A DNA stretch of 64,000 nt from CAXXFQ01 sp963674475 (GCA_963674475.2 CAXXFQ010000024.1:806001-870000); one strand, 5' to 3'. Shown: positions 10,801 through 19,518, numbered from the stretch's first letter. The notes: generated by a model from the letters alone, not told the origin. Program-made: numbers and translations.

Positions 10801-11321
10801 AGATCCGGTTGATGGGCAAAAAAACGATGCCAGTAATACGCGTGGGCCAACGGGTCCCAAGACCAGTTCGAAGTCTCGTAGTCCTGAAAAATTACCCGCG
10901 CCTGGGGGTACTTTTCCGAGCTATCGCTCCAAACGTAATAATTCCTTTCCGTACTTCCCACTTCCGCCTGCCTGGCTCGCTGAAACCAAGGATGCTGGTC
11001 GGATGTGTGGTTGAGTACCAGTTCGGTGATAACCCGCAGGCCGCGACGATGTGCTTCTCGAAGTAAAACCCGAAAATCGTCGAGCGATCCGTAGCTCGGA
11101 TGAATTTGTCGATAGTCGGAAATATCATAACCGTCATCCTTCAATGGCGACGGATAAAAGGGCAAAAGCCAAAGGGCCGTGACCCCCAATTCCTCGAGAT
11201 AGTCAAGCTTCTGCGTCAGTCCGGCGAAGTCCCCGATGCCGTCCGAATTGGAGTCAAAGAAGGAGCGTACGTGCAGTTGATAGACAATGGCCGTCTTGTA
11301 CCAAAGAGGATTTGAATCCAT
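7839..11321 (-). CDS. treS: Trehalose synthase fused to a maltokinase-like domain (TreS-Mak)
   Basis: Residues 1-545 are a GH13 trehalose synthase that interconverts maltose and trehalose: YQLHVRSFFDSNSDGIGDF, GLRLDGVPYLYEREGT with the nucleophile, FLAEANQWPED with the acid, and FLRNHDELTLEMV. Residues from about 580 to 1160 are a maltokinase-type kinase domain with an N-lobe lysine segment (ILIKLFR) and a DFEGD magnesium motif. In maltokinases the catalytic loop normally reads HGDxHLGQ; here it is HGNYGLED, with Asn at residue 998 in place of the catalytic Asp, so kinase activity is doubtful. ATG 11321 has GGAGG 10 bases upstream. It is the first gene of the treS-treZ-treY operon. No glgE is visible, so the usual GlgE route for maltose-1-phosphate is not supported by this window. 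Confidence 0.94.
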   Translation of the reverse strand: MDSNPLWYKTAIVYQLHVRSFFDSNSDGIGDFAGLTQKLDYLEELGVTALWLLPFYPSPLKDDGYDISDYRQIHPSYGSLDDFRVLLREAHRRGLRVITELVLNHTSDQHPWFQRARQAEVGSTERNYYVWSDSSEKYPQARVIFQDYETSNWSWDPLAHAYYWHRFFAHQPDLNFDNTAVQDEIASVLDYWLHLGVDGLRLDGVPYLYEREGTSCENLPETHAFLKMLREGVDSKFTGRMFLAEANQWPEDASAYFGDGDECHTVFHFPLMPRMYLAVLMEDRFPILDILNQTPAIPENCQWMLFLRNHDELTLEMVTERERDYMYRFYASDPQARLNLGIRRRLAPLLDNDRRKIELLNSLLLSLPGTPIIYYGDEIGMGDNIYLGDRNGVRTPMQWSADRNAGFSQANPQKLYLPPIIDYQYHYETVNVETMQGQPNSLLSWMQRLIRLRRELRPLAEGTLEFLHPENHKVLAFLRRCPSADGQGEEQLLVVANLSHSAQFVELDLSAYREKTPVEVLGRIRFPRIGELPYLLTLTPYAFYWFVLQSDETAALKLGTGLALPHLTVPEQWEAVFNLPVSEPFEQALLRFITSSRWHRHLAEHVQRISVLDVFSFAQEVSQGQADPLERRETESETVTESSSPGISLVLTKIEYEDAPEAVYVIPIGFRSEAHERLAESIEAPRTIARIKIEHDRLGENGILCDAFGESDFCRWIFEAVGSRCELKGREGKLLAWPTREFDRFRAELEEPARAGNHLEAQNNSVVVYGDRILIKLFRHLEGGIHPEVEMGRYLVEHSGFTHVAPVLGAIEYQAENHPSVTVGLLQGFVEHEQNAWEYTLDTLESFLKNVGADRQTECPCVGSLDIWSLLERTEFPLPEMAQDWFGTYLRSVDLLGQRTAELHETLAAPTENRDFSPDRLLPFHLRSLYQSVRNLLGRDIRLLRKLLPDLSDELQPSAKAILDQDFERLLGHEPGKIGMHRAFRMNLVAMRIRCHGNYGLEDVLCSEGDFFIVDFEGDSDLPITQRRIKSSPLRDVAGMLWSFQRAGKYALKEYASTVEADDPELARLGCWIDLWKYWTSITFVRAYLDRAGTASFVPQPREVVQPLLNLYLAEKGTLTLLRDLEKLSPTESTGQHETYLSMQQILELLKSDQTPSSEA

Positions 11322-11464
11322 CGTTTCGCAACCTCCGTAAATGGCTCATGACCGACTTGCCCGGTTCGCCTGAACCCGTTTCGACGAGTTCCACGGAAAA
11401 GAATGAACGAGAGGATGTCGGAGGTTTTCGAATAAGGATTGTTTTAAATCGTTGGTACACCCTC

Positions 11465-11484
11465 TGCAGTACTATAGCACTGCA
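11465..11484. promoter_or_regulatory. Near-perfect 20-bp palindrome between the trehalose operon and the IclR gene
   Basis: TGCAGT and ACTGCA form a perfect 6-bp inverted repeat around the centre, and the whole 20 bases match their reverse complement with one mismatched pair. It sits 140 bases upstream of treS and 240 bases upstream of the regulator gene. It is a reasonable operator candidate for the neighbouring IclR protein; binding is inferred from position and symmetry only. Confidence 0.35.
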
Positions 11485-11628
11485 ACAGTTTTCCCTCTTC
11501 CGGCGGGCATATTATCCAGGCCAGAAGATTTTTCCCTCACCTCCTTCTGAAGGGATAGCCTCCTTGAAGAAATCACCCCCCCTTATTAGGTAATCTCTTG
11601 GGGATGGTAAAAAAAGTTCCCAAAAAGC

Positions 11629-11657
11629 TTGAAATACAGAATTCGCTTTGATATAAC
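11629..11657 (+). promoter_or_regulatory. Sigma70-type promoter of the IclR regulator gene
   Basis: TTGAAA and TATAAC are separated by exactly 17 bases, about 70 bases upstream of the regulator start. The rest of the 400-base divergent gap (11322-11726) holds the palindrome at 11465-11484 and no gene that I can support. Confidence 0.6.
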
Positions 11658-11726
11658 AAATGCAAGTTCAGAGAGAGGTCTCGCTACACCTGGAAGTAAA
11701 ACGCACAACAACGGCCCTTTTTGCTG

Positions 11727-12566
11727 ATGATGGACGAAAAATATCTGATTCCGAATCTGGCCCGGGGGATGCGGGTTCTGGAGCTTCTGAGCGCGCATCC
11801 GGAAGGGCTTGCCCAAACGGCGATCGCGAGTCTGTTGGAAATCCCCGCCAACAGTGTCTTTCGGATTGTCGTGACGCTCGAACATCTGGGCTATGTGAGC
11901 CGAGACCCGGAGTCGCGTCAGGTTTTGCTGACACGCAAGTTGCTGGGAGTCATGCATTCAGCCGTTCGAGAAACGAGCCTCGTTGAAACGGCGATTCCGG
12001 CGATGCGGGCACTCCGAGATCAGACCGGGGAAACGGTCGTCTTGCATGTGCCGCACGGTCATGAGTCGGTTGTCTTGGAACGCGTTGAAGGAACCTATGC
12101 GTTTCGATTCGCGGTCGATCCGGGCTTGCGGAGTGAGATGACCTGCGCGGCGCACGGCAAAGCGATCTTGGCCCACTTGCCCGAAGCGACCCGGGCGTTG
12201 GTTCTCGAAAAAAGTTCGTTTCGCAAATGGACCGATCAGACAATCACCGATCGGGGTGAACTGGAGTCGGAGCTGGAAGCGATTCGGCGTCAAGGGTACG
12301 CGATCGATCGGGAAGAGGGGCAAAAAGGGGTGCGTTGCGTCGCGGCGGCACTGTTCGATCATACCTCGTCGGTAGTCGGCGCGATTACGGTAACCGGACC
12401 GTCCGAACGGATGCCCGAGCCGACCCAACACACGCTGGGACTCGTGGCCAGAGACTCAGCCGCCGAGATTTCCGCCCAAATGGGCCATGTGGTCCAAAAA
12501 ACCGCAAAGCCCCCTCATATAAAATTGCTAAACAAACAGTCGACCTTGAAAATACCTGCCGGTTGA
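11727..12566 (+). CDS. IclR-family transcriptional regulator
   Basis: The N-terminal 70 residues form the winged helix-turn-helix of the family (LARGMRVLELLSAHPEGLAQ, then SLLEIPANSVFRIVVTLEHL). The rest is the IclR effector-binding domain with ETVVLHVPHGHESVVLERV, CAAHGKAILAHLP and AITVTGPSERM. A TTG at 11721 and ATGs at 11727 and 11730 are possible starts; none has a strong ribosome-binding site. It is divergent from the trehalose operon and upstream of the HzsA-like gene, so it could act on either or on itself. IclR proteins usually sense small carboxylic acids or sugars; the ligand here is unknown. Confidence 0.92.
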   Translation: MMDEKYLIPNLARGMRVLELLSAHPEGLAQTAIASLLEIPANSVFRIVVTLEHLGYVSRDPESRQVLLTRKLLGVMHSAVRETSLVETAIPAMRALRDQTGETVVLHVPHGHESVVLERVEGTYAFRFAVDPGLRSEMTCAAHGKAILAHLPEATRALVLEKSSFRKWTDQTITDRGELESELEAIRRQGYAIDREEGQKGVRCVAAALFDHTSSVVGAITVTGPSERMPEPTQHTLGLVARDSAAEISAQMGHVVQKTAKPPHIKLLNKQSTLKIPAG

Positions 12567-12650
12567 GTGATCTCGAAGGATAGAACAAGGTTTACTGTTT
12601 CCTCCCTTTTGCTCCCCTCCCCTTTTTTTGAAACAAGAGGAATCGAACTC

Positions 12651-15452
12651 ATGAGACGCTTGCCTCGATTCGTCCTTTTTTTAGCCGTTTTCTCGATTTT
12701 AATTGTGGCCGTTTTCTCTTTTGAGAAAAGGTTTGCCCGTGCCGAGGAGAGTGGCTCACAGCTGTCGCCGGAGGTCCAGACGCCTCCCTGTCAGCCCCTT
12801 TACCCAACCGGTGGGACCGAACCGACGATCAAGCCGGGCGAAAAACCGCCGAAGAACATTCCCTATCAAAAGATCGCTCGAACCGATTTCCAGCGGGCCG
12901 TCGATCGACTGGGACTTCAAACGGTCCGCGCCGAGGGGGTCCGTGACGGGGTGTTACGCAACTGGGGAGAACAGTTCGTCGATCTCGAAAACCAGATTAC
13001 CGGCAAGACCAAGCTGCCTCGCGGCGCGGCCGATCAGGTTTACGATCGACACTCGCTCATAAAGGAAGGGGAGCGTCACCCGATCGAACCGGTGGTCCGG
13101 CGGACCGGCGCGTTGTTGGATCGATTGGAGACCGAGCATGGCAGGGCTCAATTCGAATCACTCAGACGCGATTGGGTTTTGCTCGACGAGTATGTCCAGA
13201 AGACCAATGCGGCAGAAAAACCGGCTGAAAAACCGTTTGGACCGGCCGATTATTTCGCCGCTTGTGCGCTGCGTCGGGAGGTGATGTTCGCCGATCCGTT
13301 GACCGACTTTTCGAAACTGCTCTTTCTGGGCCGTGCCAGCTATAGCGGATGCCGGTTGACCAACCTTTCGAATTCCGACCGGATCGGCGGGCATTTCGCA
13401 ACGCAGATGTTCGGCTTCAACACGATTCACGGCGGCGGGCTTTTTGTTCTCTCCGATTGGAAATCGACGACGCCGAAAGTGACGAATCTATTAGAAGGGA
13501 AGACGGTTGCCGGGGGACGGCTGGGCGGCAAAACGCTCGACTTTGGTTCGTTCGTCAGTCCCGAACTGTCGTTCGATGGCCGGACCGTCTATTTCGCCCA
13601 TTGCGGTTCACAGGAACACCGTTGGATCTGGACCAAAGACACGACCTGGAACCTTTTCAAAACCCAGCTCGACTCGAACGAGATCCTCCAGTTGACCGAC
13701 GGGCCGTTCAACGATTTTGACCCGTGCGAGCTGCCCGACGGCCGGGTCGCTTTTATCTCGGAGCGTCGCGGCGGGTACATCCGTTGTTTCGGTTTCAGTG
13801 CGAATCTTCGGGTTCCGACCTATGTGCTGCACAGCATGAAAAACGACGGATCGGACCTTTACCCGATCAGCTATTTTGAAACGAGCGAGTGGCAACCGAG
13901 CGTCGACAACTCTGGCAAACTGGTCTATACCCGCTGGGACTACACCGATCGGGAAAACTGTCTCGGATCGAATTTCTGGACGTGCTATCCCGATGGCCGT
14001 GACCCGCGCGCGCCGCACGGAAACTATCCGCAACCGTGGCACACCTTCGACGACAATCGTTTCGGCGATTCCCGCTTCGGAAAAGGCGAGTTCGCGCCCA
14101 GCTCGCTACCGATGACCGAGATGCAATTCCGGGCGATTCCCGATTCGCATCGATACGTCTTCACCGCCGCCCCACATCACGGCGAGTCGTTCGGCTCGAT
14201 TTGCGTCTTGGATCTCCGCAAGAAGAACGATTATCACATGAACCAGATTCGACGGGTGACCCCTTATGTCCCGTTCCCGGAAAGTGAATACGCCGATCGA
14301 AGTCAGTATTGTTACGGTGCCCCATGGCCGTTGAGTGAGGACGTTTTCCTGGCGAACCGTTGGGAAGATCTGATTGTCTTGGACCGCTTTGGTAACGAAG
14401 AGTTGCTGGTCGAACGGGAGCTTTTGCCAATCGGCTACGATCCGCGTCTAAGACTGAGTGAACCGATTCCGCTGCGACCGCGACGAAAGCCGCCGGTCAT
14501 TCCACGGCAGACGACCCAAGGGGAAGATTTCGTCGACCAAAACCGTCCGGCTACGATCGGTGTGATCGACGTTTATAATTCGGACCTTCCGCTTCCCAAA
14601 GATCGGCCGATCCGCTGGTTGCGCGTCACGCAGGTCATCCCGAAGCCGAACCCGTGGATGCATCGTCCGTTCGTCGGTTATGCGCCGGAAAACACGCCTC
14701 GCGTTCCGTTGGGAATCGTCCCGGTCGAAGCGGACGGCAGTGTTTATTTCGAGGCCCCGGCCGGAAAAGAGCTGATCTTCCAGGTGCTCGACGAAAATTT
14801 CTGCGCGGTCCAGTCAATGCGGGCGGCCGCCTACGTTCATCCGGGCGAACGGCTGACTTGTAATGGGTGTCACGAGGATCCGCAGTCGGGCAGTCAACCG
14901 ACGCTGAAAGCGCCGATCGCGTTCAACCGGGCCCCCTCGAAATTGCAACCGGAATGCGGTCCCGTAGAACCGCTCTCGTTCTACCGGCACGTCCGGCCGA
15001 TCCTCGAAAAAAGTTGCCTCCCCTGTCATCAGGAGAAAAAGGTCGAACCGACCCAGATGGGATTCGAAGACCTTCGCCCTTACGTCTTCTACTTTGCCGG
15101 GGGAATGCGGGGACACGTGATCGATAAAAATCACGGCGGAACCCGAACAATTCCCGGTCGCTGCGGAGCATGGAAGAGCCGACTTGGCCGAGCAATGTTC
15201 GACGAAAACCATCGGGAGACCGTCTCGGACGCCGATCGACGCCGTTTGATCCAGTGGCTCGACTCCAACGCGCCACGGCTGAGCGCTTTTCACAACGAAC
15301 CGGCCCAGAAGCGGGGCGAGTTGGTCTGGCCCCTTTTAGACTGCGACCCGAAAAACCCGCTTGGTGATGTTCGTTACACCCCAGAAAAACCGATCCCCGG
15401 CCACCCGGCCGAGTTGAACGACGGTACCCCGCCCAAATTTAACCTGCCGTGA
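12651..15452 (+). CDS. Hydrazine synthase alpha-subunit-like dihaem c-type cytochrome
   Basis: The first 30 residues are a signal peptide (RFVLFLAVFSILIVAVFSF). The middle has a beta-propeller-like region with FNDFDPCELPDGR and FISERRGGYIRCFG, which I recognise from the HzsA middle domain and its planctomycete relatives. Two c-type haem motifs follow: CNGCH (C737, C740, H741) and CLPCH (C789, C792, H793). The start at 12651 is favoured over the longer frame from 12567 because AAGAGG lies 10 bases before it and the signal peptide begins there. The product is 933 residues. HzsA homologues occur in many planctomycetes that do not perform anammox, and no hzsB or hzsC lies nearby, so hydrazine synthesis should not be assumed. 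A periplasmic redox or binding role is the safe statement. Confidence 0.8.
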   Translation: MRRLPRFVLFLAVFSILIVAVFSFEKRFARAEESGSQLSPEVQTPPCQPLYPTGGTEPTIKPGEKPPKNIPYQKIARTDFQRAVDRLGLQTVRAEGVRDGVLRNWGEQFVDLENQITGKTKLPRGAADQVYDRHSLIKEGERHPIEPVVRRTGALLDRLETEHGRAQFESLRRDWVLLDEYVQKTNAAEKPAEKPFGPADYFAACALRREVMFADPLTDFSKLLFLGRASYSGCRLTNLSNSDRIGGHFATQMFGFNTIHGGGLFVLSDWKSTTPKVTNLLEGKTVAGGRLGGKTLDFGSFVSPELSFDGRTVYFAHCGSQEHRWIWTKDTTWNLFKTQLDSNEILQLTDGPFNDFDPCELPDGRVAFISERRGGYIRCFGFSANLRVPTYVLHSMKNDGSDLYPISYFETSEWQPSVDNSGKLVYTRWDYTDRENCLGSNFWTCYPDGRDPRAPHGNYPQPWHTFDDNRFGDSRFGKGEFAPSSLPMTEMQFRAIPDSHRYVFTAAPHHGESFGSICVLDLRKKNDYHMNQIRRVTPYVPFPESEYADRSQYCYGAPWPLSEDVFLANRWEDLIVLDRFGNEELLVERELLPIGYDPRLRLSEPIPLRPRRKPPVIPRQTTQGEDFVDQNRPATIGVIDVYNSDLPLPKDRPIRWLRVTQVIPKPNPWMHRPFVGYAPENTPRVPLGIVPVEADGSVYFEAPAGKELIFQVLDENFCAVQSMRAAAYVHPGERLTCNGCHEDPQSGSQPTLKAPIAFNRAPSKLQPECGPVEPLSFYRHVRPILEKSCLPCHQEKKVEPTQMGFEDLRPYVFYFAGGMRGHVIDKNHGGTRTIPGRCGAWKSRLGRAMFDENHRETVSDADRRRLIQWLDSNAPRLSAFHNEPAQKRGELVWPLLDCDPKNPLGDVRYTPEKPIPGHPAELNDGTPPKFNLP

Positions 15453-15618
15453 TCATGCACCTTGACCGTGGCTCTGATGATCGCGCGACTTCGATCCAGC
15501 CACGACATAGCCGATTTGTTCAGACCCTTTTACATCCCCCCTGCACATCTCAAATGGGAAGCAAAGGGGGACGGAATCAAGGAGCTCGCGAAAAGAACCG
15601 CAGCGAAAAACAGCTTGG

Positions 15619-16455
15619 TCAGATCCGATTTTTGCGAGCGTGGACCCGATGGGCCATGAGCAGCGTCACGCCGAAAAAGATCATGATGATGGTCGAAGGT
15701 TCGGGGACCGCTTGAGCGAACATCCATTCGTACAGTTCATCGGTCGCGTAGGCCGGATCCCAGACATGGTGGCCCGCCCCGGCGTATTCGGTGTACCGCG
15801 GCGTCCCTCCGGCGGCCCGGATTGCGTCGATCATGTCGCGGCTTCCGGAAACGGGGATACTGGTGTCATATTCCCCGTGAAAGGCCCAAATCGGCGTGTC
15901 GACCAACCGGTCGGCCCATTCGACCGTACCGCTACCGCAAATGGGTGCCGCGGCAGCGAAATAGCCCGGTCGTCGGGAGATGGCGTCCCAGGTCCCCTGC
16001 CCTCCCATCGAGAGCCCGGTAACATAGCGTCGATCGGTGTCGATACTCAACTGGTCGGCCAATTCGTCGAGGACGTCAAACGTCATTCGCATCGAATCAC
16101 CGATCTTTTCTTCCCCCGAGGCCCAAGTATCGGTGACCGGGCACTGCGGAGCAAGGATGATGCACTGGTATTCCGGCAGCGTCAGATGGGCCAGCAGATT
16201 GTCAACATTGCCATTGATTTGGGCCTGGTTCCAGGTCCCTCGTTCCCCCATCCCGTGCAAGAAGAGCACGCAAGGGTATTCTTCGTTCGGGTCGTAATCC
16301 GGCGGCAGATAGAGCCGATAGGGCAACGTCTTGCTGGTAAGCGTATCGGAGTGAATAAAGGGATCAAATCCCCTCACCGTATCCGCCTTCGTGCTTTGGA
16401 TACATCCCAAAACGACCAGGCCAAGGAAGAGGACCAAAATCAGTTTGCGTCGCAT
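15619..16455 (-). CDS. Exported alpha/beta-hydrolase (esterase) with PEP-CTERM anchor
   Basis: The fold is that of the COG4099/PHB-depolymerase-like esterases. The nucleophile is in GLSMGGQGTWDA, the acid in HGEYDTSIPVSGS and the His in GAGHHVWDP. The C-terminus is VPEPST, a hydrophobic stretch and a basic tail, the PEP-CTERM sorting signal that directs a protein to exosortase. The N-terminus is a signal peptide that also resembles a lipobox (VVLGC); a lipoprotein with a PEP-CTERM tail would be odd, so cleavage at TKADT is as likely. ATG 16455 was chosen over TTG 16464. A strong promoter lies at 16564-16592. The substrate is unknown; the rhamnosidase next door suggests deacylation of plant or algal glycans. 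Confidence 0.85.
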   Translation of the reverse strand: MRRKLILVLFLGLVVLGCIQSTKADTVRGFDPFIHSDTLTSKTLPYRLYLPPDYDPNEEYPCVLFLHGMGERGTWNQAQINGNVDNLLAHLTLPEYQCIILAPQCPVTDTWASGEEKIGDSMRMTFDVLDELADQLSIDTDRRYVTGLSMGGQGTWDAISRRPGYFAAAAPICGSGTVEWADRLVDTPIWAFHGEYDTSIPVSGSRDMIDAIRAAGGTPRYTEYAGAGHHVWDPAYATDELYEWMFAQAVPEPSTIIMIFFGVTLLMAHRVHARKNRI

Positions 16456-16563
16456 GAGTGCCAACTCTCTGCTTTTTCGAGGGACGCGCCCTCATTAAAG
16501 GGACCGTGGGAAAATCCTGGCGAGAATTGGTTCCGTCAATCTCGCCGGAAAGAAACAACTCTT

Positions 16564-16592
16564 ATTATAATGAGCCGAGAAATCCCTGTCAA
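16564..16592 (-). promoter_or_regulatory. Consensus sigma70 promoter of the esterase gene
   Basis: On the minus strand TTGACA and TATAAT are separated by 17 bases, a perfect match to the consensus, about 110 bases upstream of the esterase start. The esterase is therefore likely to be transcribed independently of the rhamnosidase gene upstream. Confidence 0.75.
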
Positions 16593-16677
16593 AACAATTG
16601 CAGGTTCTCCATGCGATCTCCCTAATAGTAGGGTCGCCCCCCTCTTCGGAAAGGGAAAAATTCGCCCATCTGAGTGA

Positions 16678-19518
16678 TTACGGCCAGTTTCGCTTCAAAT
16701 ACGCCTTGGTCTCGGCGTTCTTCTCTGGCGCCTTGACCGAGAAGAGATAACTTCCGGCGACCACCTCGAAGTTGGCACGCGGACCGCTGCCCGAGGGGTC
16801 GATTCCGAGAAAACGGACTCCCGGCGTTTTTCCGTCGATCGCGATCGGCTTGCCCGACTCCTCGACGTTGGCCGAGTCGTCGGTCGGCAGGCAGACGGTC
16901 GCCGTCGTGTTGGCCGGGACGACGACCTCAAAGATCAGCCGATCGTCGAGCCGATGCCAATTGCTCGTGATGCGACCTTGAACCGAGTCGTAATGGGCCC
17001 GGACATGGGTCAGTGGTTTCAGGCAGGCAGGTCGGATGTAAAAATGCCGATAACCGGGCTGCGCCGAATCGGGGCGGATGCCTGCCAGACCACGATAGAA
17101 CCACAATGCCGGTCCGTTGTAACAGTTGTGCATCCGGGAACGACGGCCCCACCAGTACTCCCACGTCGTGGTCGCGCCGTTGTCGAGCATGTAGCCGTAG
17201 CTCGGGAAATCGTGTTGGGTGTGCATCAGGAATAAAAGGTCTTGGCGATCGTCCTGGATCAGTTGCTTCATCTGAAAGTACGTTCCGACCAGTCCGACAC
17301 AAAGGTGTCCCTGATGGCGTTTGACAATATTCTCTTCCAAGGTGCCAAGAATATCCCGCTTGAGCGATTCGGGCATCAGGTCGACCATCAACCCCATATG
17401 GAGATCGACTTGGCGGTCTTCCGCGTAGCTCATTTTTTCCGGCTTGTAAAACCGCTTGTGGACGATCGGGCGAAGGCGCTTGGCCGTTTCGGCATACTGC
17501 CCGGCTTCGTCGGTGTGACCGAGCGCTTTGGCCGTTTTGGCCATGATATCGTAGCAGTAGATGCGGAAGCAGTTATTGACCATCATCCGCGATTCGAGCG
17601 ATCCTTCTACTTCGTAATCACGATTGGCCCCCGGAACGATCCAGTCGCCCAGCCACATGGCTCGATACGGTTCTTTCGGGCTAGGCCACGGCTGGAGGAT
17701 GTTGTTTTTGCAATGTTTTTCGACGAAGCCGAGCCACTTTTTCGACGACTCGTAGTTTTGTTCCAGAACGCGCATATCGCCGTACTGTTCGTAAAGGTAC
17801 CAGGAGGTCGTCAGGACGAAACCACACCAGATCGGTCCGCCGCCGTGGTTCCAGATACACGGTGCCGCGTGGGGCATATCGCCGTTGGGACGTTGAAAAT
17901 CACGCCACGCCTCGTGCCAGTTGGCATAGACCCCCTGCATATTGAAAAGGGTGCAAACCGCTTCGGTCGAACTGTGACCGTCGCCGCCGTAGCCCCATCG
18001 TTCGACGTGGGAGCAATCGACCAGATTCCCGCCGACGTTCAAACCTTCGAGCGTCAGCTCCATCATGTCGTGAATCCGGTTGAGCGTCTCGTTGGAACAT
18101 TGGAACGAGGCGGTTTTCGCAAAATCGGTTCGAATCCGATAGGCGGCCATATCGTCAAGTGTCGGCGGGTTTTTCATGCCGTAAAAAATCACGTAACGAA
18201 ACGCCCGGTAATTGAAGTACGATCGGAAGGTTCCGCCCTTTTCGCCCGAGGCGATCACGAAATCCCGTTGGCCAAATGTTTCAAACGGCCGTTCGGGACA
18301 GTGGTTCGGATCGCGGTGGTCGACATATTCGATCATCACCTCTTGGCCGTCGCTTAAACAGCGCGGGGTCCACTCGATTCGCCCGGTCAGGTTGAACCCG
18401 AAGTCGACAATCCAGCTGTCCACGTCCAGTCGCTCGATCGCCACCGGTTGAACACGCTCGACGATCCGATTCGGTTCGCACCGCGGGGGCGAAAGAGTCC
18501 GCTCGCCAATCTCGCAAACCTCGCACGGTTTCCAATCAGCTTCGTCTGCCGTTGCCGTGTTCCAACCGGGCATGGCCGCACGCAGGTCGACCCGTTCGCC
18601 GCCGTGGCCGTAACCACCATGAATATCTCCGGCAATCCCCTCAAGGGGACTTTCGTGCCATTTCCACGTTTGGTCCGTGGAAATCGTCGTGAGGTTTTTT
18701 CCATCACCTTGGTCGGCCATCTCCAGCTGGGCTTTGACGATCGGTCCATCATGTTCGACGCCCCGATATCCGGTGTTATAAAAACCGTAACCGGCCCATA
18801 GCGCGACACAGTTTTTTCCTTTTTTCAGAAGTTTTTTGACGTCGAAGGTGACGTAGCGAATCCGCTTGTCGAACTGGGCGTTGGTGGGCATCAGCTCGTC
18901 GTTGCCGACCTGAACGCCGTTAACGTAAACAAGAAAATAACCGGGCGTGGCGACGTAGAGCCGCGCATCCTCGGGAATCTTTTCAAGTTCGAACGTCTTG
19001 CGGAATCGGGGGCAATTCCGGGTTTTCGCCGCTTCTTTTGAAAAGGAGATCCATCGGGCCGACCAGTCCGACGGCTTCAAAAGTCCCACGGCGAATTCGG
19101 CCGGTTGGCTGAACTCGGTCGGGCGGCCTTCGTGGTCCCAGATCCGGACTTTCCAGTAGCCCCGCTGCCGTGAGCCAAGCGGTTTTCCGTCGTAGACGAC
19201 ATGAAGGTTTTGGTTCGACGCCACCTTGCCGGTGTCCCAAAGGGTGCCTCGGTCCGCGGCGAGTTCTTCGGGCCGGTCGGCGACGAGAATTTGGTAGGCG
19301 GTCTGTTTCGCCCCGCGGCGAGTGTCAACCATCTTCCAAGAGAAGCCCGGACGCGGGTTGTCGATCCCCAGCGGATTTTTCAGGGCCTCGCATCGCAAAT
19401 CCGCGACGCACGGTCTTGCCGATTTTTCCTGGGCAGGCGTTTTTTCGGCAAAAACCGACAGTGCCAGAAGACAGAGAGAAAGGCGAACGAGAGAATGCGT
19501 CAAAGGAATTCGAGTCAT
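16678..19518 (-). CDS. Secreted alpha-L-rhamnosidase (GH78)
   Basis: The 946-residue protein has a signal peptide (SLCLLALSVFAEKTPAQ), an N-terminal fibronectin-like region (PLGIDNPRPGFSWKM) and the Bac_rhamnosid domains. The GH78 catalytic signature, usually ERLGWTGD, is HVERWGYGGDGHSSTEA here, keeping the Glu and Asp of the active site. Downstream the (alpha/alpha)6 barrel has NGDMPHAAPCIWNHGGGP and the C-terminal TTWEYWWGRRSRMHN. It should release terminal rhamnose from glycans outside the cytoplasm. ATG 19518 follows a promoter at 19611-19640. Confidence 0.92.
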   Translation of the reverse strand: MTRIPLTHSLVRLSLCLLALSVFAEKTPAQEKSARPCVADLRCEALKNPLGIDNPRPGFSWKMVDTRRGAKQTAYQILVADRPEELAADRGTLWDTGKVASNQNLHVVYDGKPLGSRQRGYWKVRIWDHEGRPTEFSQPAEFAVGLLKPSDWSARWISFSKEAAKTRNCPRFRKTFELEKIPEDARLYVATPGYFLVYVNGVQVGNDELMPTNAQFDKRIRYVTFDVKKLLKKGKNCVALWAGYGFYNTGYRGVEHDGPIVKAQLEMADQGDGKNLTTISTDQTWKWHESPLEGIAGDIHGGYGHGGERVDLRAAMPGWNTATADEADWKPCEVCEIGERTLSPPRCEPNRIVERVQPVAIERLDVDSWIVDFGFNLTGRIEWTPRCLSDGQEVMIEYVDHRDPNHCPERPFETFGQRDFVIASGEKGGTFRSYFNYRAFRYVIFYGMKNPPTLDDMAAYRIRTDFAKTASFQCSNETLNRIHDMMELTLEGLNVGGNLVDCSHVERWGYGGDGHSSTEAVCTLFNMQGVYANWHEAWRDFQRPNGDMPHAAPCIWNHGGGPIWCGFVLTTSWYLYEQYGDMRVLEQNYESSKKWLGFVEKHCKNNILQPWPSPKEPYRAMWLGDWIVPGANRDYEVEGSLESRMMVNNCFRIYCYDIMAKTAKALGHTDEAGQYAETAKRLRPIVHKRFYKPEKMSYAEDRQVDLHMGLMVDLMPESLKRDILGTLEENIVKRHQGHLCVGLVGTYFQMKQLIQDDRQDLLFLMHTQHDFPSYGYMLDNGATTTWEYWWGRRSRMHNCYNGPALWFYRGLAGIRPDSAQPGYRHFYIRPACLKPLTHVRAHYDSVQGRITSNWHRLDDRLIFEVVVPANTTATVCLPTDDSANVEESGKPIAIDGKTPGVRFLGIDPSGSGPRANFEVVAGSYLFSVKAPEKNAETKAYLKRNWP

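Noticed and set aside
12651..15452. True hydrazine synthase alpha subunit and an anammox organism
   Set aside because: No hzsB, hzsC or hydrazine dehydrogenase gene is present in the window, and HzsA-like proteins occur in other planctomycetes.
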